Shown here piece by piece: positions 35,143-43,943 of a stretch of DNA of 64,000 nt. The stretch's first letter is position 1; every line of letters begins with the position of its first letter. A program made the translations under genes and the position numbers. The notes below the pieces were generated by a model that saw only the letters and a list, made by a program, of their open reading frames with translations, had not been told where the DNA came from and did no database searches. Source of the stretch: Liminaster sp017519885 (GTDB taxonomy: Bacteria > Bacteroidota > Bacteroidia > Bacteroidales > UBA3663); the NCBI GenBank assembly GCA_017519885.1, contig JAFWRO010000051.1:62001-126000 (forward strand). The letters are read 5' to 3'.

Positions 35143-36411
35143 ATGAAAAGATTATTCGTAGCAATGATGCTGCTGCCGCTCCTGGCCCAAGGGCAGACGC
35201 TGGAGGAATGCCAGCAGGCAGCGGAGCGCAATTATCCATTGATAAGCCAATACGGGCTAATCGAGAAGACCACCGACCTTACGATGAGCAACCTCAGCAA
35301 AGGATGGCTTCCTCAGGTGACGGCTTCGGCACAGGCGACTTATCAGAGCGATGTTGTCGCGTGGCCCGATCAGATGCAGACCATCTATCAGCAGATGGGA
35401 CTCGATATGAAGGGACTGAAAAAAGACCAGTACAAGGTCGGCATCGACGTGCAGCAGATGGTCTTCGACGGAGGCGCCATCAGCAGCCAGCGTGACATTG
35501 CCCGTGAGCAAGGCCGCGTGCAGGAAGCGCAGACCGAGGTGACAATGTACCAGGTGCGCCGCCGCGTAAATGAGATGTACTTTGGCCTGCTGATGCTCGA
35601 CGAGCAGATAGCGCTGAACAACGACCTGCAATCGCTGCTTGCTGCCAACGAGCAGAAGTTAAGTTCGATGTGGAAACGCGGAACTGCCTCGGAAAGTGAC
35701 TACCAGGCCGTCAAGGCCGAACGCCTGAACGTGATGCAGCAGGCCACGACCCTCGATGCCCAGCGCAGGGCGGTGATGAGGATGCTGTCGACCTTCTGCG
35801 GTATGGAAGTGACCCACGTGGAGAAACCGGCGCTCATTGCCCTCCCCTCGCAGGACGTGGCACAGCGTCCCGAACTCAAGGCCATCGATGCCCAGCTCAG
35901 TCTGGCCAATGCGCAGGAACGATTGCTCAACGCTGCTTTGAGGCCCAGGCTTTCGCTCTTCGCCTCGGGCTTCTATGGTTATCCCGGCTACAATATGTTT
36001 GACGACATGATGTCGCACGACTGGTCGTGGAACGGTATGGTGGGCGCCCGCCTGTCGTGGAACCTCGGCGCATTCTACACGCACCGCAACGACAAGGCAA
36101 AGATCCGCCTGCAACGCGACATGGCAGAGACGAGCCGCGAAGTCTTCCTTTTCAACAACCGTTTGGAACTGATTCAGCAGAACGAGAACATCGAGCAATA
36201 TCGCCGACTGATGAACGACGACGAGGAGATCATCGCCCTGCGTTCGTCGGTCAGAAAAGCGGCAGAGTCGAAGCTTGCCCACGGCATCATCGACGTGAAT
36301 GATCTCGTGAAGGAAATCAACGCCGAAAATGCGGCACGCGTGCAGCAGTCGATGCATGAGATAAAGCTGCTGAAGGAGGTCTATGACATGAAATTTACAA
36401 CCAACAATTAA
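35143..36411 (+). CDS. TolC-type outer-membrane efflux protein
   Basis: 422 residues from the ATG at 35143, preferred over 35128 because it follows an AAGGA stretch and leaves room after the promoter box. Signal peptide MKRLFVAMMLLPLLAQG, then the TolC pattern of long helices and strands: TLEECQQAAERNYPLI, DLTMSNLSKGWLPQVTASAQATYQ, GIDVQQMVFDGGAISSQRDIAREQ, and repeated halves with ARLSWNLGAFYTHRNDK. It should form the outer-membrane channel of the export complex. First gene of the operon with adaptor, tandem ATPase and two permeases. Confidence 0.92.
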   Translation: MKRLFVAMMLLPLLAQGQTLEECQQAAERNYPLISQYGLIEKTTDLTMSNLSKGWLPQVTASAQATYQSDVVAWPDQMQTIYQQMGLDMKGLKKDQYKVGIDVQQMVFDGGAISSQRDIAREQGRVQEAQTEVTMYQVRRRVNEMYFGLLMLDEQIALNNDLQSLLAANEQKLSSMWKRGTASESDYQAVKAERLNVMQQATTLDAQRRAVMRMLSTFCGMEVTHVEKPALIALPSQDVAQRPELKAIDAQLSLANAQERLLNAALRPRLSLFASGFYGYPGYNMFDDMMSHDWSWNGMVGARLSWNLGAFYTHRNDKAKIRLQRDMAETSREVFLFNNRLELIQQNENIEQYRRLMNDDEEIIALRSSVRKAAESKLAHGIIDVNDLVKEINAENAARVQQSMHEIKLLKEVYDMKFTTNN

Positions 36412-36420
36412 ACACAAGAT

Positions 36421-37311
36421 ATGAAAAAGCTCATAACCATGGCAAGCGCGGCCCTTTTGCTGGCGGCTTGCGGAAATAGTGAAAAGGAATACGACGCCAC
36501 AGGCACCTTCGAGGCCACGGAAACCACCGTTTCGGCCGAACAGAATGGCACGCTACTGACCTTCGCCATCAACGAGGGCGACGAAATCGAAGCCGAAAGC
36601 GAAGTGGGACTGATCGACACCACGCAGACTTGGCTCAAACTCCAGCAGGCACGAGCCACGCAGGAAGTCTATCAAAGCCAGAAGCCCGACATGGAGAAAC
36701 AGACCAGCGCCACGCGTCAGCAACTCGCCAAGGCCCAGGCCGAACAGCAGCGCTACAAGGAACTCGTTGCCGATGGCGCCGCACCCAGCAAGATGCTCGA
36801 CGACGCGACCAACCAGGTGCAGGTACTCCAGCGCCAGCTGGCTGCACAACTCTCCTCCCTCTCGAACAACACGAATGCGCTCAGCAAGCAGATGGCTGCC
36901 ACCGAAGTGCAGATCGACCAACTGCGTGACCAGCTGCGCAAATGCCATATCAAGGCTCCGCTCAAGGGCACCGTGCTCGAAAAGTATGCCGAACGAGGCG
37001 AATTCGTGGCCATCGGCAAACCATTGTTCAAGATGGCCGACATGGAGCAGGTCTATATCCGCGCTTACGTCACTTCGGCACAGTTGCAGAGTATTCGCAC
37101 CGGGCAGCAGGTGAAGGTTTTCGCTGATTACGGCGACGGGAAGAAGCAGGAATACGACGGCACGGTTTCGTGGATCTCCAGTCGTTCGGAATTTACCCCA
37201 AAGACCATCCTGACCGACGATGAGCGTGCCGACCTGGTCTATGCCGTCAAGGTCCGTGTCAAAAACGACGGATTCATCAAGATTGGCATGTACGGAGAAG
37301 TGAAGTTCTGA
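36421..37311 (+). CDS. Periplasmic adaptor (HlyD/YbhG-like) lipoprotein
   Basis: 296 residues with a lipobox (LLLAACGNSEKE). Then the biotinyl-lipoyl-like strand region (GTFEATETTVSAEQNGTLLTFAINEGDEIEAESEVGLIDT), a long coiled coil (KLQQARATQEVYQSQ ... KAQAEQQRYKELVADGAAP), the second lipoyl half (KAPLKGTVLEKYAERGEFVAIGKPLFKMAD) and a beta barrel (YIRAYVTSAQLQSIRTGQQVKV). It bridges the inner-membrane ABC transporter to the TolC channel. Starts 9 nt after the TolC stop. Confidence 0.93.
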   Translation: MKKLITMASAALLLAACGNSEKEYDATGTFEATETTVSAEQNGTLLTFAINEGDEIEAESEVGLIDTTQTWLKLQQARATQEVYQSQKPDMEKQTSATRQQLAKAQAEQQRYKELVADGAAPSKMLDDATNQVQVLQRQLAAQLSSLSNNTNALSKQMAATEVQIDQLRDQLRKCHIKAPLKGTVLEKYAERGEFVAIGKPLFKMADMEQVYIRAYVTSAQLQSIRTGQQVKVFADYGDGKKQEYDGTVSWISSRSEFTPKTILTDDERADLVYAVKVRVKNDGFIKIGMYGEVKF

Positions 37312-37361
37312 GAAGAAATGGTCGCATAGCGACCCAGTTCCTGAAATAAAGGCAGAAAGAA

Positions 37362-38825
37362 ATGAATGCCATTGAAGTGAAAAACGTCAGTATGCGGTAC
37401 GGAGGGGTGCAGGCACTCGACGACGTGTCGTTTGCCGTCCCCAAAGGCGAGGTGTTCGGGCTTATCGGTCCCGATGGAGCCGGCAAGACGTCGCTCTACC
37501 GCATCCTCTGCACCCTGTTGCTGCCCGAGGCAGGCACGGCTCTTGTCGATGGGTTCGACACGGTGCGCGAGATGAGGGAGATACGCAAGCGCGTGGGCTA
37601 CATGCCGGGCAAGTTCTCGCTCTACCAGGACCTGACCGTCGAGGAGAACCTGACCTTCTTCGCCACCCTGTTCGGCACCACAGTCGAAGAAGGCTACGAC
37701 AGCATTCGTGCCATCTATTCGCAAATCGAACGGTTCCGCAATCGCAAAGCCGGAGCATTGTCGGGCGGCATGAAGCAGAAGTTGGCACTCTCGTGCGCCC
37801 TGGTTCACTCGCCCAATGTGCTGCTGCTCGACGAACCGACGACGGGCGTTGACCCTGTGAGCCGCAAGGAATTGTGGGAGATGCTGCTGATGCTAAAGGA
37901 ACGCGGCATCACCATCATGGCCTCCACGCCCTATCTCGATGAAGTGTGCTGCTGCGAACGGGTTGCCTTCCTCGACCACGGCAAGATACGCGGCATCGAT
38001 ACGCCCGAGGTGATACTCGACAGGTTCAGCGACGTGTTCAATCCGCCGGGGATTGATAAATATGCTGCGACGGAATCGCAGCTTACGGAGAATGTGATCG
38101 AGGTGGAGCACCTGGTGAAGGCTTTCGGTACATTCCATGCGGTGGACGACATTTCGTTTACTGTGAAGCGGGGTGAAATCTTCGGTTTCCTTGGTGCCAA
38201 TGGTGCAGGCAAGACCACAGCTATGCATATGCTGACGGGATTGAACCAACCGACAAGCGGCACGGGCCGTGTGGTGGGCTACGACATCCGCACGGAATAT
38301 GAGCAGATCAAGCGCCACATCGGCTATATGTCGCAGCGCTTTTCGCTCTACGAGGACCTGACCGTGGCCGAGAACATCCGACTCTTTGCCGGCATCTACG
38401 GGATGAAGGACGACGTCATCCGTCGCAAGACCGACGAGGTACTGGAGCGACTGCAGTTCGCCGACCACAAGAACGACCTCGTGAAGTCGCTGCCCTTGGG
38501 CTGGAAACAGAAACTGGCCTTCACGGTCAGCATCTTCCACGAGCCCGGCGTCGTCTTCCTCGACGAGCCGACAGGTGGTGTTGACCCTGCCACGCGCCGC
38601 CAGTTCTGGGAACTCATCTACGACGCTGCCCGTCGCGGCATCACCATCTTCGTCACCACCCACTACATGGACGAGGCCGAATACTGCGACCGCATCTCCA
38701 TCATGGTCGATGGCAAGATCAGCGCCCTCGGCACGCCCGACGAACTGAAGGAGCGATTCCATCAGCCCGACATGGACCACGTGTTCACCTATCTCGCCCG
38801 ACAAGCGACACGTTCAAGCAACTGA
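37362..38825 (+). CDS. ABC transporter ATPase with two nucleotide-binding domains, YbhF-like
   Basis: 487 residues, a tandem ATPase. First domain: Walker A GPDGAGKTS, signature LSGGMKQKL, Walker B VLLLDEPTTGVDP. Second domain: Walker A GANGAGKTT, a degenerate signature LPLGWKQKL, Walker B VVFLDEPTGGVDP. The same asymmetric signature is known in YbhF. It powers the two ABC-2 permeases that follow 4 nt and about 1.1 kb later. Multidrug or cation/antibiotic export is known for YbhGFSR; the substrate here is open. Confidence 0.94.
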   Translation: MNAIEVKNVSMRYGGVQALDDVSFAVPKGEVFGLIGPDGAGKTSLYRILCTLLLPEAGTALVDGFDTVREMREIRKRVGYMPGKFSLYQDLTVEENLTFFATLFGTTVEEGYDSIRAIYSQIERFRNRKAGALSGGMKQKLALSCALVHSPNVLLLDEPTTGVDPVSRKELWEMLLMLKERGITIMASTPYLDEVCCCERVAFLDHGKIRGIDTPEVILDRFSDVFNPPGIDKYAATESQLTENVIEVEHLVKAFGTFHAVDDISFTVKRGEIFGFLGANGAGKTTAMHMLTGLNQPTSGTGRVVGYDIRTEYEQIKRHIGYMSQRFSLYEDLTVAENIRLFAGIYGMKDDVIRRKTDEVLERLQFADHKNDLVKSLPLGWKQKLAFTVSIFHEPGVVFLDEPTGGVDPATRRQFWELIYDAARRGITIFVTTHYMDEAEYCDRISIMVDGKISALGTPDELKERFHQPDMDHVFTYLARQATRSSN

Positions 38826-38829
38826 CATC

Positions 38830-39885
38830 ATGAAACAATTTATATCATTCGTCATCAAGGAAGCCCGCCACATCCTGCGCGACAAGCGCACGATGCTCAT
38901 CCTGTTCGGCATGCCGACCGTGCTGATGCTCCTCTTCGGCTTCGCCATCTCGACCGATGTCCGAAACGTGCGCACCGTGGTGGTCACTTCGCAGATGGAC
39001 CCGCTGACGCAAGCCGCCGTCGAGCGACTCAGCGCCTCGGAATATTTCAACATTATGGCCACCACAGCCACACCTCAGGAGGCCGAACTGATGATACGCC
39101 ACCAGAAGGCCGACCTTGCCATCGTCTTTGCCAAGGATTTTGCCTCGAAACACAGCGGACTTCAATTCATCGTCGATGGTGCCGACCCAAACATGGCTCA
39201 GCAATGGACCAACTATGCCACAGGCGTCATCACCGGCATGCAGGGCGGACTCGTGAACCAGAAGATGCTCTACAACCCGCAGATGCTGTCGGCCTACAAC
39301 TTCGTGCCCGCCATCATGGGTATGCTGTTGATACTCGTCTGCGCTATGATGACCTCCATCTCGATCGTTCGCGAGAAGGAACGCGGCACAATGGAGGTGC
39401 TGCTCGTCTCTCCCGTGCGTCCGCTGATGGTCATTGTCGCCAAAGCCATTCCCTACCTGGTGCTGGCTTTCGTCATCCTGATTGTGATACTGCTGATGGC
39501 CCACTATGTCCTCAGCGTGCCGCTCGCCGGCTCGCTGGTATGGATTCTGCTGGTTTCGGTCATCTACATTCTGCTGGCCCTTTCGCTTGGTCTGCTCATC
39601 TCGAATTTGGCGCAGACGCAACTCGTGGCCCTGCTTCTTTCGGCCATGGTGCTTCTGATGCCCGTGGTGATGCTCTCGGGCATGCTGTTCCCCGTCGAAT
39701 CGATGCCGAAGATCCTGCAATGGATTTCAGCCATTGTCCCACCGCGCTACTACATCTCGGCGATGCGTAAGCTGATGATCATGGGCGTGGGCATTCGCGA
39801 AGTGATGCACGAAGTTGTCATCCTCATCGGCATGACCGCATTCCTGCTCACCGTCGCCCTGGCGAAATTCAAGGAGAGGCTGTAA
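38830..39885 (+). CDS. ABC-2 type permease, YbhS/YbhR-like (first)
   Basis: 351 residues. One membrane segment near the N-terminus (TMLILFGMPTVLMLLFGFAIS), a periplasmic domain at about 45-165 (VVVTSQMDPLTQAAVERLSASEYF), then five C-terminal segments with the ABC-2 signature ISIVREKERGTMEVLLVSPVRPLMVIVAKAIPY. It forms half of the inner-membrane channel. Starts 4 nt after the ATPase stop. A hairpin element lies in the gap before the second permease. Confidence 0.92.
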   Translation: MKQFISFVIKEARHILRDKRTMLILFGMPTVLMLLFGFAISTDVRNVRTVVVTSQMDPLTQAAVERLSASEYFNIMATTATPQEAELMIRHQKADLAIVFAKDFASKHSGLQFIVDGADPNMAQQWTNYATGVITGMQGGLVNQKMLYNPQMLSAYNFVPAIMGMLLILVCAMMTSISIVREKERGTMEVLLVSPVRPLMVIVAKAIPYLVLAFVILIVILLMAHYVLSVPLAGSLVWILLVSVIYILLALSLGLLISNLAQTQLVALLLSAMVLLMPVVMLSGMLFPVESMPKILQWISAIVPPRYYISAMRKLMIMGVGIREVMHEVVILIGMTAFLLTVALAKFKERL

Positions 39886-39906
39886 AATTTATAACTGGGA
39901 GTTATT

Positions 39907-39950
39907 GGGAGTTAACAGGAGTTAGCGCTAAAGCGCGGGAGTTAACGGAC
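39907..39950 (+). repeat. Interspersed hairpin element (copy 2)
   Basis: GGGAGTTAACAGGAGTTA, stem GCGCT-AA-AGCGC, then GGGAGTTAACGGAC. It matches 25392-25443 (minus strand) over about 44 nt with compensatory stem changes. It lies between the two permease genes, where it could affect mRNA processing. Confidence 0.8.
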
Positions 39951-39973
39951 GATACATAACAATTTAGACAAAT

Positions 39974-41059
39974 ATGACACTGAAATATCTTATCCAGAAA
40001 GAGTTCCTGCAAATACGGCGCAATACCTTCCTGCCCCGGCTCATCTTCCTCTTCCCCATCGTCATCATGTGTGTCATGCCCTGGGTGATGAGTATGGAGG
40101 TGCGGAACATTGTGGTGGATGTGGTCGATAACGACCGCACGATGTCGAGCCAGCAGCTCGTCCACGACATCGAGGCGAGCAACTACTTCATCTTCCATGG
40201 TCAACAACCCACCTATCAGGCAGCGCTTGCCGACATCGAGACCGGAAAGGCCGACGTAGTGCTGGTGATACCACAGGATTATAGCCGCGACCTCACCATG
40301 GGCCGGCAGCCGCAGGTCCTCATCGCAGCCAATGCCGTCAACGGCACCAAGGGATCGATGGGCTCGGCCTACCTGTCGCAAATCGTCACCGCCCATGCCC
40401 TGCCCGAAGCAGCCACCATCCAGTCGAAGGTGTCCACGCTCCTGCTCTACAACAAGCACCAGAACTACAAGGTCTTTATGATTCCCGCTCTCTTTGCCAT
40501 CGTGATGATGCTGATGACGGGCTTTCTGCCTACGCTCAACATCGTCGGCGAAAAGGAGGCAGGCACCATCGAGCAGATCAACGTCACCCCGGTCTCGAAG
40601 TGGGCATTCATCCTTTCCAAGCTCATCCCCTACTGGCTCATCGCCCTCTTTGTCATCACCGCCGGCCTGTTGCTGGCATGGGGGCTCTACGGCATCACCA
40701 GCAGCGGTCCCATCTGGCTCGTCTATGTGCTGGCTATGTTGCTGGCGCTGTTCTTCTCGTCGTTCGGCCTCATCGTTTCGAACTATTCCGACACTATGCA
40801 GCAGGCGGTCTTTGTCATGTGGTTCTTCGTGGTTTGTCTCATGCTGCTCAGCGGCCTCTTCACGCCGACGCGCTCCATGCCGCATTGGGCCTATCTGACC
40901 ACCTACGTCAACCCGATGCACTACTTCATCGACGCCATCCGCACCGTCTTCATCCGAGGCGGCACCTTCCATGCAGTCGCCCATCAGATTCTCGCCCTGC
41001 TCTCCATCGGCCTCATCATGGCCTGCTGGGCGGTACAGAGTTACAAGAAGAACAACTAA
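39974..41059 (+). CDS. ABC-2 type permease, YbhS/YbhR-like (second)
   Basis: 361 residues, paralogous in layout to the preceding permease: N-terminal segment (FLPRLIFLFPIVIMCVMPWVMS), periplasmic domain (VVDVVDNDRTMSSQQLVHDIEASNYF), then NIVGEKEAGTIEQINVTPVSKWAFILSKLIPYWLIALF and further segments, ending YVNPMHYFIDAIRTVFIRGGTF. The pair should form the heterodimeric channel. Last gene of the export operon, with a terminator 5 nt beyond its stop. Confidence 0.92.
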   Translation: MTLKYLIQKEFLQIRRNTFLPRLIFLFPIVIMCVMPWVMSMEVRNIVVDVVDNDRTMSSQQLVHDIEASNYFIFHGQQPTYQAALADIETGKADVVLVIPQDYSRDLTMGRQPQVLIAANAVNGTKGSMGSAYLSQIVTAHALPEAATIQSKVSTLLLYNKHQNYKVFMIPALFAIVMMLMTGFLPTLNIVGEKEAGTIEQINVTPVSKWAFILSKLIPYWLIALFVITAGLLLAWGLYGITSSGPIWLVYVLAMLLALFFSSFGLIVSNYSDTMQQAVFVMWFFVVCLMLLSGLFTPTRSMPHWAYLTTYVNPMHYFIDAIRTVFIRGGTFHAVAHQILALLSIGLIMACWAVQSYKKNN

Positions 41060-41063
41060 CTTA

Positions 41064-41105
41064 GAAAAGCCGAGATAGCAAAACAACTATTCTCGGCTTC
41101 TTTTG
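41064..41105 (+). terminator. Terminator of the export operon
   Basis: AAGCCGAGA (41067-41075) pairs with TCTCGGCTT (41091-41099), extended by TAG/CTA on the loop side, followed by CTTTTG. Confidence 0.8.
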
Positions 41106-41150
41106 TCATAGTTTTGGGCCTTTGCAATACCTTTTTCCCAATTATTTCCT

Positions 41151-41158
41151 TACCTTTG
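41151..41158 (+). promoter_or_regulatory. -7 promoter box of the flavodoxin-fold reductase gene
   Basis: TACCTTTG 55 nt upstream of the start codon at 41214. Confidence 0.6.
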
Positions 41159-41213
41159 TAACGCACTTTAGATTCATCAAAAACAAATAACCAACCTTCT
41201 TAAACCAATCATC

Positions 41214-41729
41214 ATGAACATTCTCATTCTACAGGCCTCTCCAAGGAAAAATGGCAACACCGCATGGATGGCGGAAGAGTACAAGAAAGCTGCCGAGGCA
41301 GCCGGACATCAGGCAACCATCGTCGACGTGGCTCACAAGAAGATAGCAGGCTGTCTGGCTTGCGAATACTGCCACACCAAGGGCAATGGCGCATGCATCC
41401 AGAAGGACGATATGCAGGACCTCTATCCGCTGATGGCCGAAGCCGAAGTACTCGTGCTGGCCGCTCCCATCTATTACTTTGCACTCAACGCACAGTTGCA
41501 GGCTCCCATCGACCGCATGTATTGCGTGATGAAACCCGCCAAGCTGCAGAAGATGGCATTGCTCATCTCCAGCCACTCTCCCGGCGTCTATGAAAGTGCC
41601 AAGGCCGAGTACCGCGACCTCTGCGGTTTCTGGGGTGCTACCGACACTGGCACCGTCACCGCCATGGCCTCCGAGCAGAAGACCGACGAGACAAAGGCCA
41701 AGATTGCCGCTCTCGTAGGCAACCTTTAA
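41214..41729 (+). CDS. Flavodoxin-fold NAD(P)H-dependent oxidoreductase
   Basis: 171 residues. FMN-binding phosphate loop SPRKNGNTAWM (9-19), the iron-sulphur-flavoprotein-like pair GCLACEYCHTKGNGAC, and APIYYFALNAQLQAPIDRMY, all typical of the NADPH-dependent FMN reductase family. It should carry FMN and reduce quinones, azo compounds or an unknown partner in the cytosol. The CxxC-like cysteines (LACEYC) hint at a disulphide or metal site. Leads a likely operon with the metallo-beta-lactamase-fold gene 36 nt downstream. Confidence 0.88.
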   Translation: MNILILQASPRKNGNTAWMAEEYKKAAEAAGHQATIVDVAHKKIAGCLACEYCHTKGNGACIQKDDMQDLYPLMAEAEVLVLAAPIYYFALNAQLQAPIDRMYCVMKPAKLQKMALLISSHSPGVYESAKAEYRDLCGFWGATDTGTVTAMASEQKTDETKAKIAALVGNL

Positions 41730-41765
41730 GCCAAACACGAACTCCAAAGCGTTTTCCATCCTGCT

Positions 41766-42548
41766 TTGAACAGCCTCAAATGGACGGTACTGGCCGACAA
41801 TCGCACCAGCAATCCACGTCTCGAAACCGAACACGGGCTGAGCATCCTGTTGGAGACCACACGCCATCGCGTACTGCTCGACACGGGAGCCAGCGACCTT
41901 TTCATACGCAATGCCGACCGTCTGGGCATCGACCTCAGCGAGGTGGACTATGTGTTCATCTCGCATGGTCATGCCGATCATGCGGGGGGCTTGCGTCATT
42001 TCCTGAACATCAACTCGAAAGCACGCATCATCGTCTCGCCCGATGCTCTGACAGGAGAGTATTTCTCTAAGCGCAGGTTTCTGCACAGCATCACGACCAT
42101 GTGGCCCACTTTGCCGCAAGAGCGGTTGCTGCTCATCAGCCAAACCTGCGAGATTGATGAAGGCCTTCACATCATCGCCCGCATCCCCCAATCCCACCCT
42201 TTGCCCAAGGGGAACGACATGCTCTTCGTCCGCAATGCTGCGGGTGAATACCTGCGCGACGACTTCCGTCATGAACTGACACTATATGCCGACGGGCTGC
42301 TCTTCACCGGCTGTGCCCACAGTGGCCTGGAGAACATCCTCGCTGCCTGTCCTTGGCCCGTGGAGACCGTCATCGGCGGCTTCCATCTGCTCGACGGGCA
42401 GGAATCCGACGACGAACTCATCGCCCTCGGCACCAGACTGAAAGAAAGATATCCCCAGACGCAATTCTACACCAGCCACTGCACAGGCGGCATGGCCTTT
42501 CAACGGCTTAAAAGCGTTATGGGGCCACAACTAGATACATTCATTTAA
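41766..42548 (+). CDS. Metallo-beta-lactamase-fold hydrolase, COG1237-like
   Basis: 260 residues, starting with TTG at 41766: no ATG lies upstream in frame and the next is far inside, while MNSLKWTVLADN gives the normal family start. Metal motif SHGHADHAGG (His67, His69, Asp71, His72), then LPKGNDMLFV, GCAHSGLENIL and GGFHLLDG, as in the group related to ribofuranosylaminobenzene phosphate (dihydropteridine) synthases. The true substrate of bacterial members is unclear. Probably cotranscribed with the reductase. Confidence 0.85.
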   Translation: MNSLKWTVLADNRTSNPRLETEHGLSILLETTRHRVLLDTGASDLFIRNADRLGIDLSEVDYVFISHGHADHAGGLRHFLNINSKARIIVSPDALTGEYFSKRRFLHSITTMWPTLPQERLLLISQTCEIDEGLHIIARIPQSHPLPKGNDMLFVRNAAGEYLRDDFRHELTLYADGLLFTGCAHSGLENILAACPWPVETVIGGFHLLDGQESDDELIALGTRLKERYPQTQFYTSHCTGGMAFQRLKSVMGPQLDTFI

Positions 42549-42557
42549 CACATTCCT

Positions 42558-42947
42558 ATGAAAGTCAAAAAAGGTTACGGCTGGACGGCCGTCTATGACG
42601 AAAAGCTCGACCGATATTTCGGAGAATACGGAGGTGGCATGAACTATAACCTCTACGAGCTGGAGAAAGATCAGTTCGACCTGCTCGACTCCGAGATGAC
42701 CGAAGGTGATGCGTGCCAGATCATGTACAAAGGACGGCACATGTATATGAGCGTCAACGACCGGTGCGGGCCGCCTTATACCATCGTCTTCGACGACGAG
42801 TACAAGACGCTTTGTCCCTGGGCAAAGGTAATGGGTGAAGACCAGAGAATCTGGCCGAAAGAACTGACCGATGCTGCCGTGGAACTGTTTGAGAGTGAGA
42901 AGAAGAACCGCGAGTATCGGAAAAAGAAAAAGGATTCGAACAAATAG
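42558..42947 (+). CDS. Conserved hypothetical, 129 residues
   Basis: Starts 9 nt after the metallo-beta-lactamase-fold gene, so likely in the same operon. No domain recognised: GWTAVYDEKLDRYFGEYGGGMNYNLYEL, YKGRHMYMSVNDRCGPPYTIVFDDEYKTLCPWAKVMG and a lysine-rich tail (EKKNREYRKKKKDSNK). No signal peptide or membrane segment; soluble and rather acidic before the tail. The basic tail might bind nucleic acid. Function unknown. Confidence 0.65.
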   Translation: MKVKKGYGWTAVYDEKLDRYFGEYGGGMNYNLYELEKDQFDLLDSEMTEGDACQIMYKGRHMYMSVNDRCGPPYTIVFDDEYKTLCPWAKVMGEDQRIWPKELTDAAVELFESEKKNREYRKKKKDSNK

Positions 42948-43484
42948 TTCAAAATAGAATCGGTATCTAATCGTATAGAAAAGCGAAAAGCAACGTGAAT
43001 AAACTGTTGAGACATCTGATTGTCATCATCGCCCTGCTTTGCGGGCTCCTTGGCTCTGGAATAAGAGTCAAGGTGCAAGAAGTTGCGACCAACCAGGTCG
43101 TTGGCGAGGTGAGAAGCATGCGTCCCGACAGGCAGGACAGGTTGTGGGGCGAAGAACCTCAAAGCCCCCTCAGTGCCTCGATGCGAAAGCCGCCGTCATC
43201 GCATCGGATAGTTTCGACACGTACATCACGACTGCTGCCGACGCAAGGCGGCAAGTCAGGCCATAGTTCCGACCGTTGGGCCAACGGTCATTCGTCTAAC
43301 CTTTTAAATCATTTGCCGTCGCTGCTGTGCCAAAGCCCGATGTGGCTTGGTATAGTTGCTCCGTCTCCGCGCCTTTATTACGTCATCGCGCTGAGACGTC
43401 TTCTTTGTTAGTGACCTACTCCATGTGAACAAATAATGTAGTAAGTCACCTAATAAATCATTTTAAAAACAAAGAAGAAAAACA
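42948..43484. other. Intergenic region, perhaps a decayed short gene
   Basis: From a GTG at 42995 a frame encodes a short hydrophobic start (LLRHLIVIIALLCGLLGSGI) but then turns into sequence unlike a protein, with no match to any family; perhaps a broken membrane-protein gene. At 43408-43453 a hairpin (TTAGTGACCTACT with AGTAAGTCACCTAA) lies about 30 nt before the next start codon. No clear promoter box. Confidence 0.35.
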
Positions 43485-43880
43485 ATGGCAAATATAACAA
43501 GTCTGCAGATTTGGGATGAAATCTGCACTGATGCTCGTTTGGGTGTCAGCAAATCGCTATTCGGGTTGAAGACCACCGTAACTTACAAACCCACAGGCAG
43601 TAAACTGGATGCCAACATCGCCGGTTATTCTCCCTCCGATGGAGCACAACTAAAACGCATCATCGAGAATTTACACGAAAACGCCGTCAAGGACTTGGAC
43701 AATTTCCGCCCCAAGCCCGTACCCAACGGCAACTATCAAGTCGAAGTTTGTGCTTCGCAAGATGGTGAATATCTTGCCGTGATGATGTATCAGTTTATTC
43801 ATCTGGGCTATGAGCCCGTGACCGGCATGCACACCTTCGAAGGAGAAAAAGCACGCATGCTCAAGCAAATATTATTCTAA
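43485..43880 (+). CDS. Conserved hypothetical, 131 residues
   Basis: Soluble protein of unknown family: NITSLQIWDEICTDARLGVSKSLFGLKTTVTYKP, GAQLKRIIENLHENAVKDLDNFRPKPVPNGNYQVEVCASQDGEYLAVMMYQFIHLGYEPVTGMHTFEGEKA. No signal peptide. The antiporter gene follows 63 nt downstream on the same strand, so they may be co-transcribed. A leader hairpin precedes it at 43408-43453. Ordinary codon use supports a real gene. Confidence 0.65.
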   Translation: MANITSLQIWDEICTDARLGVSKSLFGLKTTVTYKPTGSKLDANIAGYSPSDGAQLKRIIENLHENAVKDLDNFRPKPVPNGNYQVEVCASQDGEYLAVMMYQFIHLGYEPVTGMHTFEGEKARMLKQILF

Positions 43881-43943
43881 TTTCCAAATCAGCGGCAGCA
43901 CTTTTCCGCGCTGCCGCTGATGAAACCATAAACTACAAGACAC

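Noticed and set aside
42995..43411. 138-residue protein with a hydrophobic N-terminus
   Set aside because: GTG start, and after residue 45 the sequence is Ser/Arg/Pro-rich and unlike a folded protein; kept only as a possible remnant.
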